Assembly (NCBI GenBank): GCA_041392805.1
Contig: JAWKLJ010000001.1
Span: 558,001 to 622,000, forward strand
Source of the DNA: Saprospiraceae bacterium
GTDB lineage: Bacteria > Bacteroidota > Bacteroidia > Chitinophagales > Saprospiraceae
Direction of reading: 5' to 3'
DNA length: 64,000 nt
The translations under genes and the position numbers were made by a program. Positions within the stretch are counted from its first letter, which is position 1. Every line of letters begins with the position of its first letter. Shown in pieces: positions 19,764 to 28,656 of the stretch. The notes below the pieces were generated by a model. It saw nothing but the letters and a program-made list of their open reading frames with translations, did no database searches and was not told where the DNA came from.

Positions 19764-20136
19764 TTTTTTTTTGGACGGGGAGTTATTGGAGGGGTGGAGG
19801 TAATGGAGGTTTGGCTGGAGGTTTGGGGCAAACCCCAGCGACACAGCCACCATTGTCATTGCCATTGAATTTGATATTGTCATTGCCATTGAAATCCCCC
19901 GTCCCAGTCCCCCAAATCCCATCGGGATTCACCATCGGTAGGCGTAAAAAGCCCGTAGCGACGATGTTTTTTTGGACGCGGAGTTATTGGAGGGGTGGAG
20001 GTAATGGAGGTTTTTTTTGGGGGGGACGTGGAGGGTTTGGGGCAAGCCCCAGCGACACAGCCGCCATTGCCATTGCCATTGATATTGTCATTGCCATTGA
20101 CATTGCCATTGCTATTTTGATTTTGATTGAAACACC
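19764..20136 (+). repeat. Two tandem copies of the mosaic intergenic repeat
   Basis: Copy A (about 19767-19942) and copy B (about 19965-20130) share in order a T run, a TTGGACG-CGGAG block, GTTATTGGAGGGGTGGAGG, TAATGGAGG, GGTTTGGGGCAA, CCCCAGCGACACAG and then hexamers of the form ATTGNN. Copy A also has the AATCCC-ATC-GGGATT hairpin at 19915-19929. The same blocks recur inverted at 47558-48005, and partly at 29175-29640 and 33590-33725. The 3' end of fecR (NCRKG) abuts copy B. No gene is seen here. Confidence 0.8.
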
Positions 20137-21162
20137 CTACCCTTTCCTGCAATTGCCACCGCGGATCACATAATGATTAGGCGATTTTTCTTCTATTTTG
20201 GCATTAAAGACCCTTTCAATATCTTTAAAAACGGTTTGAAGAGGCTCTTGGTCATACCGAGAGACGAAGGAGCAGTTTGGGAGGATGGAGTCATCTGCGA
20301 AATCGATTCGGACACTATAATAGCGTTCCAACTGATCGAGGACTTTTTCCATGGGGACTGTTCTAAAGTCCAATATATGGGTTCGCCAGGCTTGGGCATT
20401 TAGGTAGGAAATATCCTCTGAGTGGATGGCAGGATTACTTGTTGTTTCTTTGGATGTGATCACCCCAAGCTGTTTAGGTCCCAGGACGATGGGTTGTTCG
20501 TGTTTAAAATCACTTAGGCGGACTTGCCCATGTTCTACCTCTACTTCTGCAAAGGATTCTTCTGGGTAGGCTCGCAAATTGAAGGCGGTGCCAAGGACTT
20601 CTACAAAAGCATTTGGGCAGGTAATGGAAAAAGGTTGGTCTGGATCTTTCGCAATTTCAAAAAAAGCTTCACCGGAAAGCCTTACCTGACGTCCTTTATG
20701 GAATTCAGTCGGAAAAACAAGTTTGCTATTTTCATTTAGGATAACTTTTGAGCCATCGGACAGTTTGAGCTCTTTTTTTTCGCCAATGGCAGTGGTGACA
20801 GCCATTATCTCCATTTTCGCGGGGTTAAGCAACTGATAAGCTATGAGTCCCAGGAAACCAATCAGCAGGGCAATGGTAGCAGCTCTGCTAAACCAGTTAT
20901 TGCGCTTTTTCATTTCATAACGCTTGGCCAGTGGTGCTGGCGTTTCCGCCATTTGGGCTTTAAAACGAGCAAGGCCTTTTTCGGTATCTGGCTGATAACC
21001 CGCTTTGTATGACCCACTCATGGACCAAATTCCCTTGATGCCTTCTTCGATAGCAGCATGCTCAGGGTTTTGCAGCCATTGATCAAGGTCTTCTGCCTCT
21101 TGCTTAGGAAGCTTACCTTGTAGCCTACGGATAATACGATGCTGGTTTTTGTCTACGCTCAT
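20137..21162 (-). CDS. FecR-family anti-sigma/transmembrane sensor
   Basis: A 341-residue protein. Residues ~1-90 are cytoplasmic and should hold the sigma-binding region, one transmembrane helix lies at ~93-112 (AATIALLIGFLGLIAYQLL), and the periplasmic part has the FecR domain (~120-225, 'LKLSDGSKVILNENSKLVFP', 'VRLSGEAFFEIAKD', 'VEVLGTAFNLRAY') followed by a DUF4974 domain (~258-335, 'FRTVPMEKVLDQLERYYSV'). It should hold the sigma factor encoded 172 bp upstream and receive a signal from an STN-type TonB receptor, most likely the gene at 15125. The final codons lie at the edge of the mosaic repeat. Confidence 0.93.
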   Translation of the reverse strand: MSVDKNQHRIIRRLQGKLPKQEAEDLDQWLQNPEHAAIEEGIKGIWSMSGSYKAGYQPDTEKGLARFKAQMAETPAPLAKRYEMKKRNNWFSRAATIALLIGFLGLIAYQLLNPAKMEIMAVTTAIGEKKELKLSDGSKVILNENSKLVFPTEFHKGRQVRLSGEAFFEIAKDPDQPFSITCPNAFVEVLGTAFNLRAYPEESFAEVEVEHGQVRLSDFKHEQPIVLGPKQLGVITSKETTSNPAIHSEDISYLNAQAWRTHILDFRTVPMEKVLDQLERYYSVRIDFADDSILPNCSFVSRYDQEPLQTVFKDIERVFNAKIEEKSPNHYVIRGGNCRKG

Positions 21163-21334
21163 TCAGAATGACACTTATTTCGGCTTATGTAAAAAACTAG
21201 TAGCTACCTATTAAGAATAAACCGGTGTTATGAATTACAATATTAGCATAAAAACTGATTTCTGTTGGATGATTCCGTTATAATTGTTTGCATTTTGAAT
21301 GACACAACATTGTTCTTTTACCCCTACTCCCTGT

Positions 21335-21913
21335 TCATAAAAAATGCGCTACCAAGCTTAGCCAAATCGGAAGATATGGCCCCAGTGCAATCCTTAACAA
21401 TTTAAGGGCTTTGGAGACTTGGTTCTCCACAGTTTTGATGGAAATGCCCATCTGATCGGCTATTTCCTGGTAACTCATTTGTTCAAATCGGCTAAGGACA
21501 AACACCAGTCTACATCGCTCTGGCAGCAGGTCTACTGCCTGGTCTATTACAACTTGTAACTCCTTGGCATTCAATTGTTCATCACTTAAGGGGGCCGACA
21601 TTTTCAATTGACTTACTTCTGTAAAATCATCCAGTTTTATTTTTTGGTCACGTAGATAGTTAAGGGCTTTATTGATCGCAGCACGTCGGAGGTAGGCAAG
21701 GTAGGAAGATTGTATAAAAATCTGGTCTTTTTTTCGCCATAGTTCATAAAACACCTCTTGCGCCAGGTCTTCGGTGAGGTCGGTTTTAGGTATGATTTTG
21801 TACACTGCCTGACAAACCTTTCCATAATACAAACGGAATAAAAGCTCAATGGCTTGTGCTGCATCTTTGTCAAAAAGATGTTTTAATTCCTGGTCTGTAT
21901 ATACTTTCTGCAA
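21335..21913 (-). CDS. ECF sigma factor paired with FecR
   Basis: A 192-residue RNA polymerase sigma-70 factor of the Bacteroidetes FecI-like type. Region 2: 'AIELLFRLYYGKVCQAVYKI' and 'EDLAQEVFYELWRKKDQI'. Region 4: 'LPERCRLVFVLSRFEQMSYQ' and 'EIADQMGISIKTVENQVSKA'. The gene precedes fecR on the same strand, the usual order for cell-surface signalling. Its own start region carries a TAAATTTG box on the minus strand, so it may be autoregulated or constitutive. The product should drive the TonB receptor locus. Confidence 0.94.
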   Translation of the reverse strand: MQKVYTDQELKHLFDKDAAQAIELLFRLYYGKVCQAVYKIIPKTDLTEDLAQEVFYELWRKKDQIFIQSSYLAYLRRAAINKALNYLRDQKIKLDDFTEVSQLKMSAPLSDEQLNAKELQVVIDQAVDLLPERCRLVFVLSRFEQMSYQEIADQMGISIKTVENQVSKALKLLRIALGPYLPIWLSLVAHFL

Positions 21914-21939
21914 AAAAGGAGATTTATACTTAAATGTCT

Positions 21940-21947
21940 CAAATTTA
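21940..21947 (-). promoter_or_regulatory. -7 box candidate of the ECF sigma gene
   Basis: On the minus strand TAAATTTG matches TAnnTTTG, 27 bp before the ATG at 21913. No good -33 TTG at the expected spacing, so this is tentative. Confidence 0.35.
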
Positions 21948-22230
21948 TACTTCTAAAAGAATAAAATGGTGGTTTTGTTAATAATTTTACCTGCTATAAT
22001 CCACCTTTGGCGACTCACAATTGAATTGATTGGATGAAAATTGGGGCTTTCTTTTGATAAATGACCAGAAAAAAATACCTTAACACATCATTTTGACTAT
22101 CTATACCCATTTAATCGTAAGTTGACTGGCCATTTATAGTTTGATTGGTAAGCAGTACTGGTTCCTCAAGACAGGAGGAATAAGAGCTGCTTTTTTCTAA
22201 TTTTGACGGATACTGTATAATGATTTTTGG

Positions 22231-22322
22231 TTCTTTGACAATTTTCGTGATCTAAAGGCAATCATAAATGGAAATCAAAACTTCCTTTCCTTTTATGATT
22301 GCCCACGAGATTTGTCAAAGAA
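22231..22322. repeat. Long imperfect inverted repeat upstream of the AGCS symporter
   Basis: TTCTTTGACAA (22231-22241) pairs with TTGTCAAAGAA (22312-22322), and GGCAATCATAAA (22257-22268) pairs with TTTATGATTGCC (22292-22303). CGTG/CACG give a partial match between the arms. The whole 92-bp unit ends 36 bp before the ATG at 22359. It could be a leader hairpin or a small non-autonomous mobile element. The rest of the 21914-22358 gap shows nothing else. Confidence 0.7.
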
Positions 22323-22358
22323 GGTGATTTTTTAAAAAACACAAACTCCTATTAGTAT

Positions 22359-23909
22359 ATGAAGAAAGTATTACTTTTTCTGTTTACGGCGCTGATAATG
22401 CCCTGCCTTTCTTTTGCGCAAGCGGCAGCCGAACGAACGATTGATGATCGAATTAATTCTGTATTTGAGCCTATTACGAGGGCGATTGAAACGGTTATAT
22501 TTTTTACTGTTCCTTTTGGAGGATTCACGGTACCCTTTGTCTTAATCTGGTTGATCGTAGGTGCTGTTTTCTTTACTGTTTACATGAAATTCGTCAACAT
22601 TACCGCTTTCAAACATTCATTGGATGTGGTTAGGGGAAAATATGATGACCCCGATGATGCGGGGGAAGTATCGCATTTTCAGGCCTTGACGGCAGCCTTA
22701 TCAGGTACGGTAGGGGTTGGTAACATAGCTGGAGTGGCCATTGCCGTGTCGCTGGGGGGGCCTGGAGCCACTTTCTGGATGATCATCGCTGGTCTTTTCG
22801 GTATGACTTCCAAGTTTGTGGAATGCTCTCTCGGGGTAATGTACCGGAACATTAATGCTGACGGTACTGTTTCAGGTGGCCCCATGTATTACCTCAGCAA
22901 GGGGTTTGCAGAAAAAGGTCCAAATTGGGCGGTAGCAGGTAAAGTACTGGCTTTCTTATTTGCCATAGCCTGTATTGGCGGTTCTTTTGGTGGTGGTAAT
23001 ATGGTGCAAATCAATCAGGCAACCCAGCAGCTGATAGATGTAACTGGCGGGGAAGCCAGCTTTTTTTATGGCAAGGGTTGGATTTTTGGTGCAGCCATGG
23101 CAGCCTTGGTAGCGGTCATTATCATTGGTGGAATCAAATCCATCGCCAAAGTAACGGATAAGATTGTCCCTTTTATGGTGGGTATCTATTTATTGGGCGC
23201 CATTATTGTTTTAGGCTATCACTTTATGGATATACCAAGTGCCTTTGGTCAAATTTTTGCGGGCGCCTTTTCTGCAAAGGCCATGTATGGCGGTTTGGTT
23301 GGGGTGTTGATCCAGGGTTTTAGGCGAGCAGCCTTTTCCAATGAAGCAGGTATAGGATCTGCCTCTATTGCCCACTCGGCGGTAAAGACGGACGAACCTA
23401 TTTCTGAAGGGGTAGTTGCCTTGTTGGAACCATTTATTGATACCGTGGTGATTTGTACCATGACAGCCTTGGTGATTGTTATTACCAATTATGGTGGTTA
23501 TGGCGCGGAAGAGGCCTTCACTAATGGCCAACAATTAGGTGGTATTTCCCTTACCTCGGCCGCTTTCAAATCGGTCATTAGTTGGTTTCCACCTGTACTT
23601 TCTTTTGCAGTAATTCTCTTTGCACTTTCTACGATGATATCCTGGTCTTATTATGGTTTGAAGGCGTGGACCTATCTTTTTGGAGAAAGTAAAACAGCCG
23701 ATATTTCTTACAAAATCCTGTTCTGCTTTTTCGTTATCGTCGGTTCGGCCATGAGCATTGGTGCCGTTTTCGATTTTGGCGATGCGATGATCTTTGCGAT
23801 GTGTTTTCCTAACATCTTTGGTTTGTATGTGTTACTGCCCAATGTCAGGAATGCTTTTAATGAATACATGCGTAAAATAAAAAGTGGCGAGATAAAGAGG
23901 GTGGCTTAG
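22359..23909 (+). CDS. Sodium:alanine symporter (AGCS family)
   Basis: A 516-residue membrane protein with about 11 helices. An N-terminal signal-like segment (LFLFTALIMPCLSFAQ) precedes the family core. AGCS motifs are clear: 'ALTAALSGTVGVGNIAGVA' near residue 110, 'GPGATFWMIIAGLFGMTSKF', 'DGTVSGGPMYYLSKG' and 'RAAFSNEAGIGSASIAHSA' near residue 325. It imports alanine or glycine with Na+. A cleaved N-terminal extension before the first helix occurs in other Bacteroidota AGCS proteins. It appears monocistronic, preceded by the inverted repeat and followed by tandem repeats. Confidence 0.93.
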   Translation: MKKVLLFLFTALIMPCLSFAQAAAERTIDDRINSVFEPITRAIETVIFFTVPFGGFTVPFVLIWLIVGAVFFTVYMKFVNITAFKHSLDVVRGKYDDPDDAGEVSHFQALTAALSGTVGVGNIAGVAIAVSLGGPGATFWMIIAGLFGMTSKFVECSLGVMYRNINADGTVSGGPMYYLSKGFAEKGPNWAVAGKVLAFLFAIACIGGSFGGGNMVQINQATQQLIDVTGGEASFFYGKGWIFGAAMAALVAVIIIGGIKSIAKVTDKIVPFMVGIYLLGAIIVLGYHFMDIPSAFGQIFAGAFSAKAMYGGLVGVLIQGFRRAAFSNEAGIGSASIAHSAVKTDEPISEGVVALLEPFIDTVVICTMTALVIVITNYGGYGAEEAFTNGQQLGGISLTSAAFKSVISWFPPVLSFAVILFALSTMISWSYYGLKAWTYLFGESKTADISYKILFCFFVIVGSAMSIGAVFDFGDAMIFAMCFPNIFGLYVLLPNVRNAFNEYMRKIKSGEIKRVA

Positions 23910-23920
23910 GGATGTCGTAA

Positions 23921-24270
23921 GTCGAAAGTCGAGTGCAGAAAGCAGCAACAGACCAAGCAAACACCTAGCCATTTCCAATCCCATCGGGATTCAATATTGG
24001 TTGAGCCAGCATGAAGGTGGAAAGGCGAAAGTCGAGTGCGGAAAGCAGCAACAGACCAAACAAACACCTAGCCATTTCCAATCCCATCGGGATTCAATAT
24101 TGGTAGAGCCAGCATGAAGGTGGAAAGGCGAAAGTCGAAAGTCGAGTGCGGAAGGCAGCAACAGACCAAACAAACACCTAGCCATTTCCAATCCCATCGG
24201 GATTCAATATTGGTTGAGCCAGCATGAAGGTGGAAAGGCGTAAGTCGTAAGTCGAGTGCGGAGGTGGCAA
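23921..24270 (+). repeat. Three tandem copies of a ~103-110 bp repeat
   Basis: Copies anchored on GCAACAGACCAA begin at 23945, 24048 and 24158 (spacing 103 and 110 bp; the longer spacing comes from an extra 7-bp GTCGAAA). Each holds ACACCTAGCCATTTCC, the AATCCC-ATC-GGGATT hairpin (23977, 24080, 24200), CAATATTGG and a GAAGGTGGAAAGGCG tail. Divergence between copies is only a few bases, so the amplification is recent. No gene is visible between 23910 and 24377. Confidence 0.85.
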
Positions 24271-24349
24271 GAGGGAAGTCGGAAATGGAAGGGAGAAAGA
24301 CGGAAAAGATATTTGCTGGCTGACTTTCGGTTGCTTCGTCTGCTTTGTC

Positions 24350-24398
24350 AAAAAAAGCGCAATGGTTTAGAGCTTGTCTAAGTCTTTGCGCTTTTTTT
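24350..24398. terminator. Bidirectional terminator hairpin
   Basis: AAAAAAAGCGCAA and TTTGCGCTTTTTTT form a stem with GCGC core and A/T runs on both sides around a ~22-nt loop. It overlaps the stop codon of the PAP2 gene (24378) and can serve transcripts from either strand. Confidence 0.7.
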
Positions 24399-25079
24399 AT
24401 TGAAAAAAAAGGTCAGCTTTTTATCCGCCCAAGGGTGAGGCATAGGAAACAGTCGGTATTGCCAATGGTACCACAGGACGCCAATGGCAGCACCCATGGC
24501 AGCGCCAGTCACTACATCTTCCAAAAAGTGCTGGACAAGATAAATGCGGGACACCCCCACCAAAACGGCAAACAACAAAAAGACCAAACTCAAACTCCTT
24601 TTGTATGCTAAGCTCAAGGCTAAAAAGGTATAAAGGGCAAAAGCGGACATGGTATGGCCCGATGGGAAACTGGTGTTTCCTCCATGCAGTGCGACCCCTG
24701 CTACCGGGTGAATCAGACCTAATAATCCCTCTTGCTGAAAGTATAAAGCTGGTCGTGGATGAGAAAAAATATATTTACTAAGCGCACTGACCAAGGTAAC
24801 AGATAACCCAATTAAGGGCAGAATAAGGGCGTAACGGTACTGAACAAAAAGTAATATCAGCAGTAAAGCTAAATAGGCAAATTGTTCTCCGGCCTTGGTA
24901 AAATAAGCAAAAAAGAGGTCTCCCCATGGGCTGCGTTGGCCATTGAAATAAAGAATAGCATCTCCTTTGTTGATAAGCATTAGTAAAATGCCACCCAGGA
25001 TAAAAAAAAGACTAAAGGCTATCCAAAAAAGTCGATTGTGCCGCCACCAGTGGAGGATAGGCCGGTTATGTTCTAACAT
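24378..25079 (-). CDS. Membrane phosphatase of the PAP2 family
   Basis: A 233-residue protein with six predicted membrane helices. The three PAP2 signature blocks are present: 'KYIFSHPRP' (C1, K-x6-RP type), 'SFPSGHTMSAF' (C2, PSGH) and 'GVSRIYLVQHFLEDVVTG' (C3, SR-x5-H-x3-D). Such enzymes dephosphorylate lipid phosphates such as undecaprenyl pyrophosphate, phosphatidate or PGP on the periplasmic side. The gene begins 18 bp after the LptF/G-like gene on the same strand, so the two are likely co-transcribed, linking both to envelope lipid handling. Confidence 0.92.
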   Translation of the reverse strand: MLEHNRPILHWWRHNRLFWIAFSLFFILGGILLMLINKGDAILYFNGQRSPWGDLFFAYFTKAGEQFAYLALLLILLFVQYRYALILPLIGLSVTLVSALSKYIFSHPRPALYFQQEGLLGLIHPVAGVALHGGNTSFPSGHTMSAFALYTFLALSLAYKRSLSLVFLLFAVLVGVSRIYLVQHFLEDVVTGAAMGAAIGVLWYHWQYRLFPMPHPWADKKLTFFFNKKSAKT

Positions 25080-25097
25080 GTTAACTGTTTGTAAAGG

Positions 25098-26831
25098 TCA
25101 GATTTCGGTCTTGGGCATGGGTGTTTTTTCTTTCTTTTTCCACAACTTGGCAAAGAAAGCCAGGTATTTATCGGTATCTATCAATTTGGCGTCAATCATG
25201 GCCTTATAGGTTAAAAATGCGCCAATGGGGAATAAGATCATACAAGGCATCCAGGCGGCCACCTCTGCTGAGACGAGAAAGCTTTCGGCGATCTTTCGAC
25301 AAAAGATCGTAAGCACGACAAAAAGCATAAAGAATAGAATAGATACTAAGATGGGATAGCCAAACCCACCTTTTCTAACAATAGCGCCCATCGGCGCCCC
25401 TATCAGCACAAAAATAAAACAAACCACTGCCATGCTATACTTGGTATAGAGTTCGTAAATATGTTTCACGCTGGATTCCTTCATATTGACAATAATCCTG
25501 GAGGCTGATTCGGCCTGGCTTTGAATAGCCCTAACGGATGATTTCGCCTTGGTAAAAATGGTCCGCTGGTGGTAAATGGGGATTTGAGCATAGGCTTCCG
25601 AAAAAGTAAGGGTTGTATCTTCAGGAAGGAGTTCATTCCTTTCTTTGGGCACCGATGGTTTAGCATTTGCTTTGGCCTGGTTTTTCGCATTTTCGATAGC
25701 CTTCTTCCTCGCTTCATTCACCGGGCTGGGCTTGGGCTTAGGCTTGGTATTCTTAATGGCATTAGCATGCTGATTCACTTTTGTCGAATCTTCGGCCTCT
25801 TTTTTTTGCTCTATTATCCGTTGCAGTGAGTCATATTTCATTTCCTCCGCGCGGGTCAGGCTATCATTTCTGGCCTTAGCTTTGGCCATTTCTGCTCTAA
25901 GAAAGGTGCTATCTATCTTTAAAATACTAAAATAATTAGCTAATTGATTAGCACTATTTATCTCTCGTTCTTTGATTTTTAAGGCAATTGAGTCGATGGC
26001 TACTCTCAGTTGAGAAATAGTCATCATACTTCTATTCTGCTTAAATAGTTCCTCATCCGTTCTACTGATATCAAACTCTCCCAAATCAAACATCTTGGTC
26101 CAACTTTTAAAAGAGGTGCGAACGAAGGGAAAGGAGCGATTTTGATTAGCAGAAGCAGTTGGGCTCGTTTCCATATACTGATGGCCATTCTCCAGGTTCA
26201 TTACAAAATAAGCTCCATCATTGGTCATAAACATCTGCCCCTCTTTAGCAATGATCTGGCTAAGTTGTCCTTTGTTGGCATCCTGATGGTCGTAGATCAT
26301 GACGTCTTTGATCTCACTACCATTTCCTCCTTTTTTGCCAATGAGGATAGAATAGCCCTGAAAATCATCATTGAACACCCCTTCATCCAAGCGCAATGCC
26401 GGTTTTTGCCTTTGCACATCATACATCCTGGATCCAAACTTCAAATTGGCAATGGGGATGAAGTAGTTTGCACATAAAAAGGAGAACACCACCGCTACAA
26501 AACCAAAGATTACTAGGGGTTGCATCACCCGCAACAAAGGCACCCCTGCCGACTTGAAACTGGATAATTCATAATGTTCTGCCAGGTTGCCTAATACCAT
26601 GACGGAGGAAATGAGAATGGCAAGTGGTAAGGCCATCGGGATTAAACCCACACATTTATAGGCCAATAATTCTATTAATAAAAAGAAACCAAGGCCTTTT
26701 CCTGCAATATCGTCAATATACAACCACAAGATCTGCATCAACAGCACAAACACCGCAATCATGAACGTCACAATGAATGGCGGGATAAAACTGGTAATCA
26801 TTAACCGATCGAGTTGCTTTAGCTTCATCAT
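25098..26831 (-). CDS. LptF/LptG-family permease (YjgP/YjgQ)
   Basis: A 577-residue inner-membrane protein. Three helices at the N-terminus ('FIPPFIVTFMIAVFVLLMQI', 'GLIPMALPLAILISSVMVLG') and three at the C-terminus ('MAVVCFIFVLIGAPMGAIVR') flank a periplasmic beta-jellyroll region, as in LptF/LptG, the permease subunits that extract LPS for transport. 'RKGGFGYPILVS' near the end is typical. The middle (~290-410) is longer than in Proteobacteria and rich in Lys/Glu/Pro (coiled coil, 'KPKPKPSPVNEARKKA'), as often in Bacteroidota. Start: MMKLKQLDRLM. Operon with PAP2 downstream. Confidence 0.92.
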   Translation of the reverse strand: MMKLKQLDRLMITSFIPPFIVTFMIAVFVLLMQILWLYIDDIAGKGLGFFLLIELLAYKCVGLIPMALPLAILISSVMVLGNLAEHYELSSFKSAGVPLLRVMQPLVIFGFVAVVFSFLCANYFIPIANLKFGSRMYDVQRQKPALRLDEGVFNDDFQGYSILIGKKGGNGSEIKDVMIYDHQDANKGQLSQIIAKEGQMFMTNDGAYFVMNLENGHQYMETSPTASANQNRSFPFVRTSFKSWTKMFDLGEFDISRTDEELFKQNRSMMTISQLRVAIDSIALKIKEREINSANQLANYFSILKIDSTFLRAEMAKAKARNDSLTRAEEMKYDSLQRIIEQKKEAEDSTKVNQHANAIKNTKPKPKPSPVNEARKKAIENAKNQAKANAKPSVPKERNELLPEDTTLTFSEAYAQIPIYHQRTIFTKAKSSVRAIQSQAESASRIIVNMKESSVKHIYELYTKYSMAVVCFIFVLIGAPMGAIVRKGGFGYPILVSILFFMLFVVLTIFCRKIAESFLVSAEVAAWMPCMILFPIGAFLTYKAMIDAKLIDTDKYLAFFAKLWKKKEKTPMPKTEI

Positions 26832-27020
26832 TTCGACAAAGATAGGATGAAAATATTACTTAGTCTAATAAATGCAATGGCTTGACTTTTTGTTCACATT
26901 TTGCCCATTTAGCCTTTGTGGCTTGCTTGGCAAGCAACAATGAGGAAAAAATTGATGCCTGCTGTAACAAATGAAATTTCGGATCGTCTGCTATTTGAGA
27001 ACACAAAATAAACCTCAGGA

Positions 27021-27551
27021 ATGAGCCTGCAATATTACAAAACGCACATCTTACCGATCAGTCAGAAGCTTTTCCGCTTTGCTTTTCGCGTGGTTGGAGA
27101 CCAGGCTGAAGCGCAGGATATTGCGCAAGAGGTGTTGATCAAGGTATGGCACAAGCGGGAAGATTGGCCCCAGATTGAAAATATTGAGGCGTGGTGCCTG
27201 AAGATGACCCGGAATCTGTCTATTGACAAACTGCGGTCAAAGCATCGGCGGACCCAGGATATTGACGGGGTTTTTCATTTACAGGATGCGGCAGCCACCC
27301 CCTTGGAAACAGTGGAACACAATGACACCATTGGGCATATCCGTCAATTGATGGAGGGATTGCCAGAAAATCAGCGAATCGTCATGCAATTGCGGGATTT
27401 AGAGGAGCTGACTTACAAAGAAATCATGGATACCCTGGAAATGACGATGCCCCAAGTGAAAACGAATCTTTTCCGGGCCAGAAATAAAGTCAAACAATTA
27501 TTAAATAAAGAAGGCAATGGACAAGCACATTATTCCAGCATTGCTCGATAA
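27021..27551 (+). CDS. ECF sigma factor of the DUF4252 operon
   Basis: A 176-residue sigma-70 family ECF factor. Region 2: 'FRFAFRVVGDQAEAQDIAQE' and 'VLIKVWHKREDWPQIENIEAW'-type block (short form AWCLKMTRNLSIDKLRSKHR). Region 4: 'LPENQRIVMQLRDLEELTYK' and 'TMPQVKTNLFRARNKVKQLL'. The gene overlaps the next one by 35 bp, so sigma and its presumed anti-sigma factor are translationally coupled. The order sigma / membrane anti-sigma / DUF4252 / DUF4252 is a recurring arrangement in Bacteroidota. Confidence 0.94.
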   Translation: MSLQYYKTHILPISQKLFRFAFRVVGDQAEAQDIAQEVLIKVWHKREDWPQIENIEAWCLKMTRNLSIDKLRSKHRRTQDIDGVFHLQDAAATPLETVEHNDTIGHIRQLMEGLPENQRIVMQLRDLEELTYKEIMDTLEMTMPQVKTNLFRARNKVKQLLNKEGNGQAHYSSIAR

Positions 27552-28017
27552 GTATTTTGAAGGGCTAAGCAGTCTGGAGGAAGAGCAGCAATTAAAGCAA
27601 TTTTTTGCGCAACCTGACCTGCCAGCTGATTTGGCCGTCTATCAACCGCTTTTCCAGTGGCAAGTCGCCGAAAATGCTCCCCGTTTACCGGATGACTTTG
27701 AGGAGCACCTACTTGCTATCATCGCCGAACAAGATCACAAGGGCTTTTTTAGGCGAATCATTATGCACCCCTTGAGTCGGGTGGCGGCAGTCGTCCTGCT
27801 TAGCGTAGGGATGTGGTGGGCCTACCAAAGGGATCTTTCGAATGCCTCGGCAGCTACTTCTTCGATCAATTGGGAGCAATACGAGCCAAAGACGCCCGAA
27901 GAGGCCCTCAATATTACGCGCAATGCAATGATTATGATTTCAAGGGAATTAAACAAGGGCACTTCCAGGGTAGCAAAGGAAGTCGTGAAAGTCCGGCAAT
28001 TGGGTAAAGTGAATTAA
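27517..28017 (+). CDS. Putative membrane anti-sigma factor
   Basis: A 166-residue protein. Residues 1-85 form an acidic cytoplasmic region ('LDKYFEGLSSLEEEQQLKQF') like the zinc-less anti-sigma N-termini of Bacteroidota, followed by one transmembrane helix at ~88-105 (SRVAAVVLLSVGMWWAY) and a ~60-residue periplasmic tail ('PKTPEEALNITRNAMIMISR'). The 35-bp overlap with the sigma gene strongly suggests it restrains that factor. The signal it senses is unknown. No enzyme motif. Confidence 0.8.
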   Translation: MDKHIIPALLDKYFEGLSSLEEEQQLKQFFAQPDLPADLAVYQPLFQWQVAENAPRLPDDFEEHLLAIIAEQDHKGFFRRIIMHPLSRVAAVVLLSVGMWWAYQRDLSNASAATSSINWEQYEPKTPEEALNITRNAMIMISRELNKGTSRVAKEVVKVRQLGKVN

Positions 28018-28045
28018 TAATATATCACCAACAAATATTAAAATA

Positions 28046-28549
28046 ATGAAATGGATGAAATGTATGTTCGTGCTCCTTTGCCTAGGAGCCGTAAGTAGCC
28101 TTTCCGCACAGGCCAACGCCATCGACAAATACTTTAAACAGTATGTTGATAACCAGGATTTTAGTGTGGTCTATATCGGCCCTACCCTATTTAAATGGAT
28201 GAAAAAATTGGGGCAGGACGAAAATAGCGATAAAAAAGACAAGGAAACCGAAGCCGTTATCAAGGCCATTGAAGATGCCGAAGGGCTTCGAATATTGTCT
28301 ACTGATATCACGCCACGAAAGTTTTATGATGAAGCCAAAAGCAAAATCAACACCAAGGAGTATGAGTTATTGATGACCGTTCGGAGTAAAGATGGCGATA
28401 ATGTTGAATTTTTAGGGAAACACAATGGCGATGTTATTGAAGAATTATTACTCCTTTCTATTGGTAAAGAAAATTTTGTCTTACTCAGCCTGGTAGGCAT
28501 TTTAAACTTGGATAAAATTTCCAAGATTGCAGATGAGATTAAAGAATGA
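28046..28549 (+). CDS. DUF4252 domain-containing exported protein
   Basis: A 167-residue protein with a signal peptide (MKWMKCMFVLLCLGAVSSLSAQ) and a single DUF4252 domain, recognised from 'AIDKYFKQYVDNQDFSVVYI', 'AEGLRILSTDI' and the C-terminal 'LLLSIGKENFVLLSLVGILN'. It is the first of two tandem paralogues, 28 bp after the anti-sigma gene. DUF4252 proteins are periplasmic or lipid-anchored, of unknown function, and repeatedly linked to sigma/anti-sigma pairs, so they may be targets or sensors of the regulator. Confidence 0.9.
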   Translation: MKWMKCMFVLLCLGAVSSLSAQANAIDKYFKQYVDNQDFSVVYIGPTLFKWMKKLGQDENSDKKDKETEAVIKAIEDAEGLRILSTDITPRKFYDEAKSKINTKEYELLMTVRSKDGDNVEFLGKHNGDVIEELLLLSIGKENFVLLSLVGILNLDKISKIADEIKE

Positions 28550-28656
28550 GGTAGTGTCTACCCTTTAAAACACCAAGGATTTCTTTACAAAAGCCTTTCT
28601 AATCAGTTGTGAATTGAACTCAAACTCCTGATTCACAGTCACAAAACTTAAATATC

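Noticed and set aside
23921..24270. Possible CRISPR array
   Set aside because: Units are contiguous ~105-bp repeats without unique spacers, and there are no cas genes.
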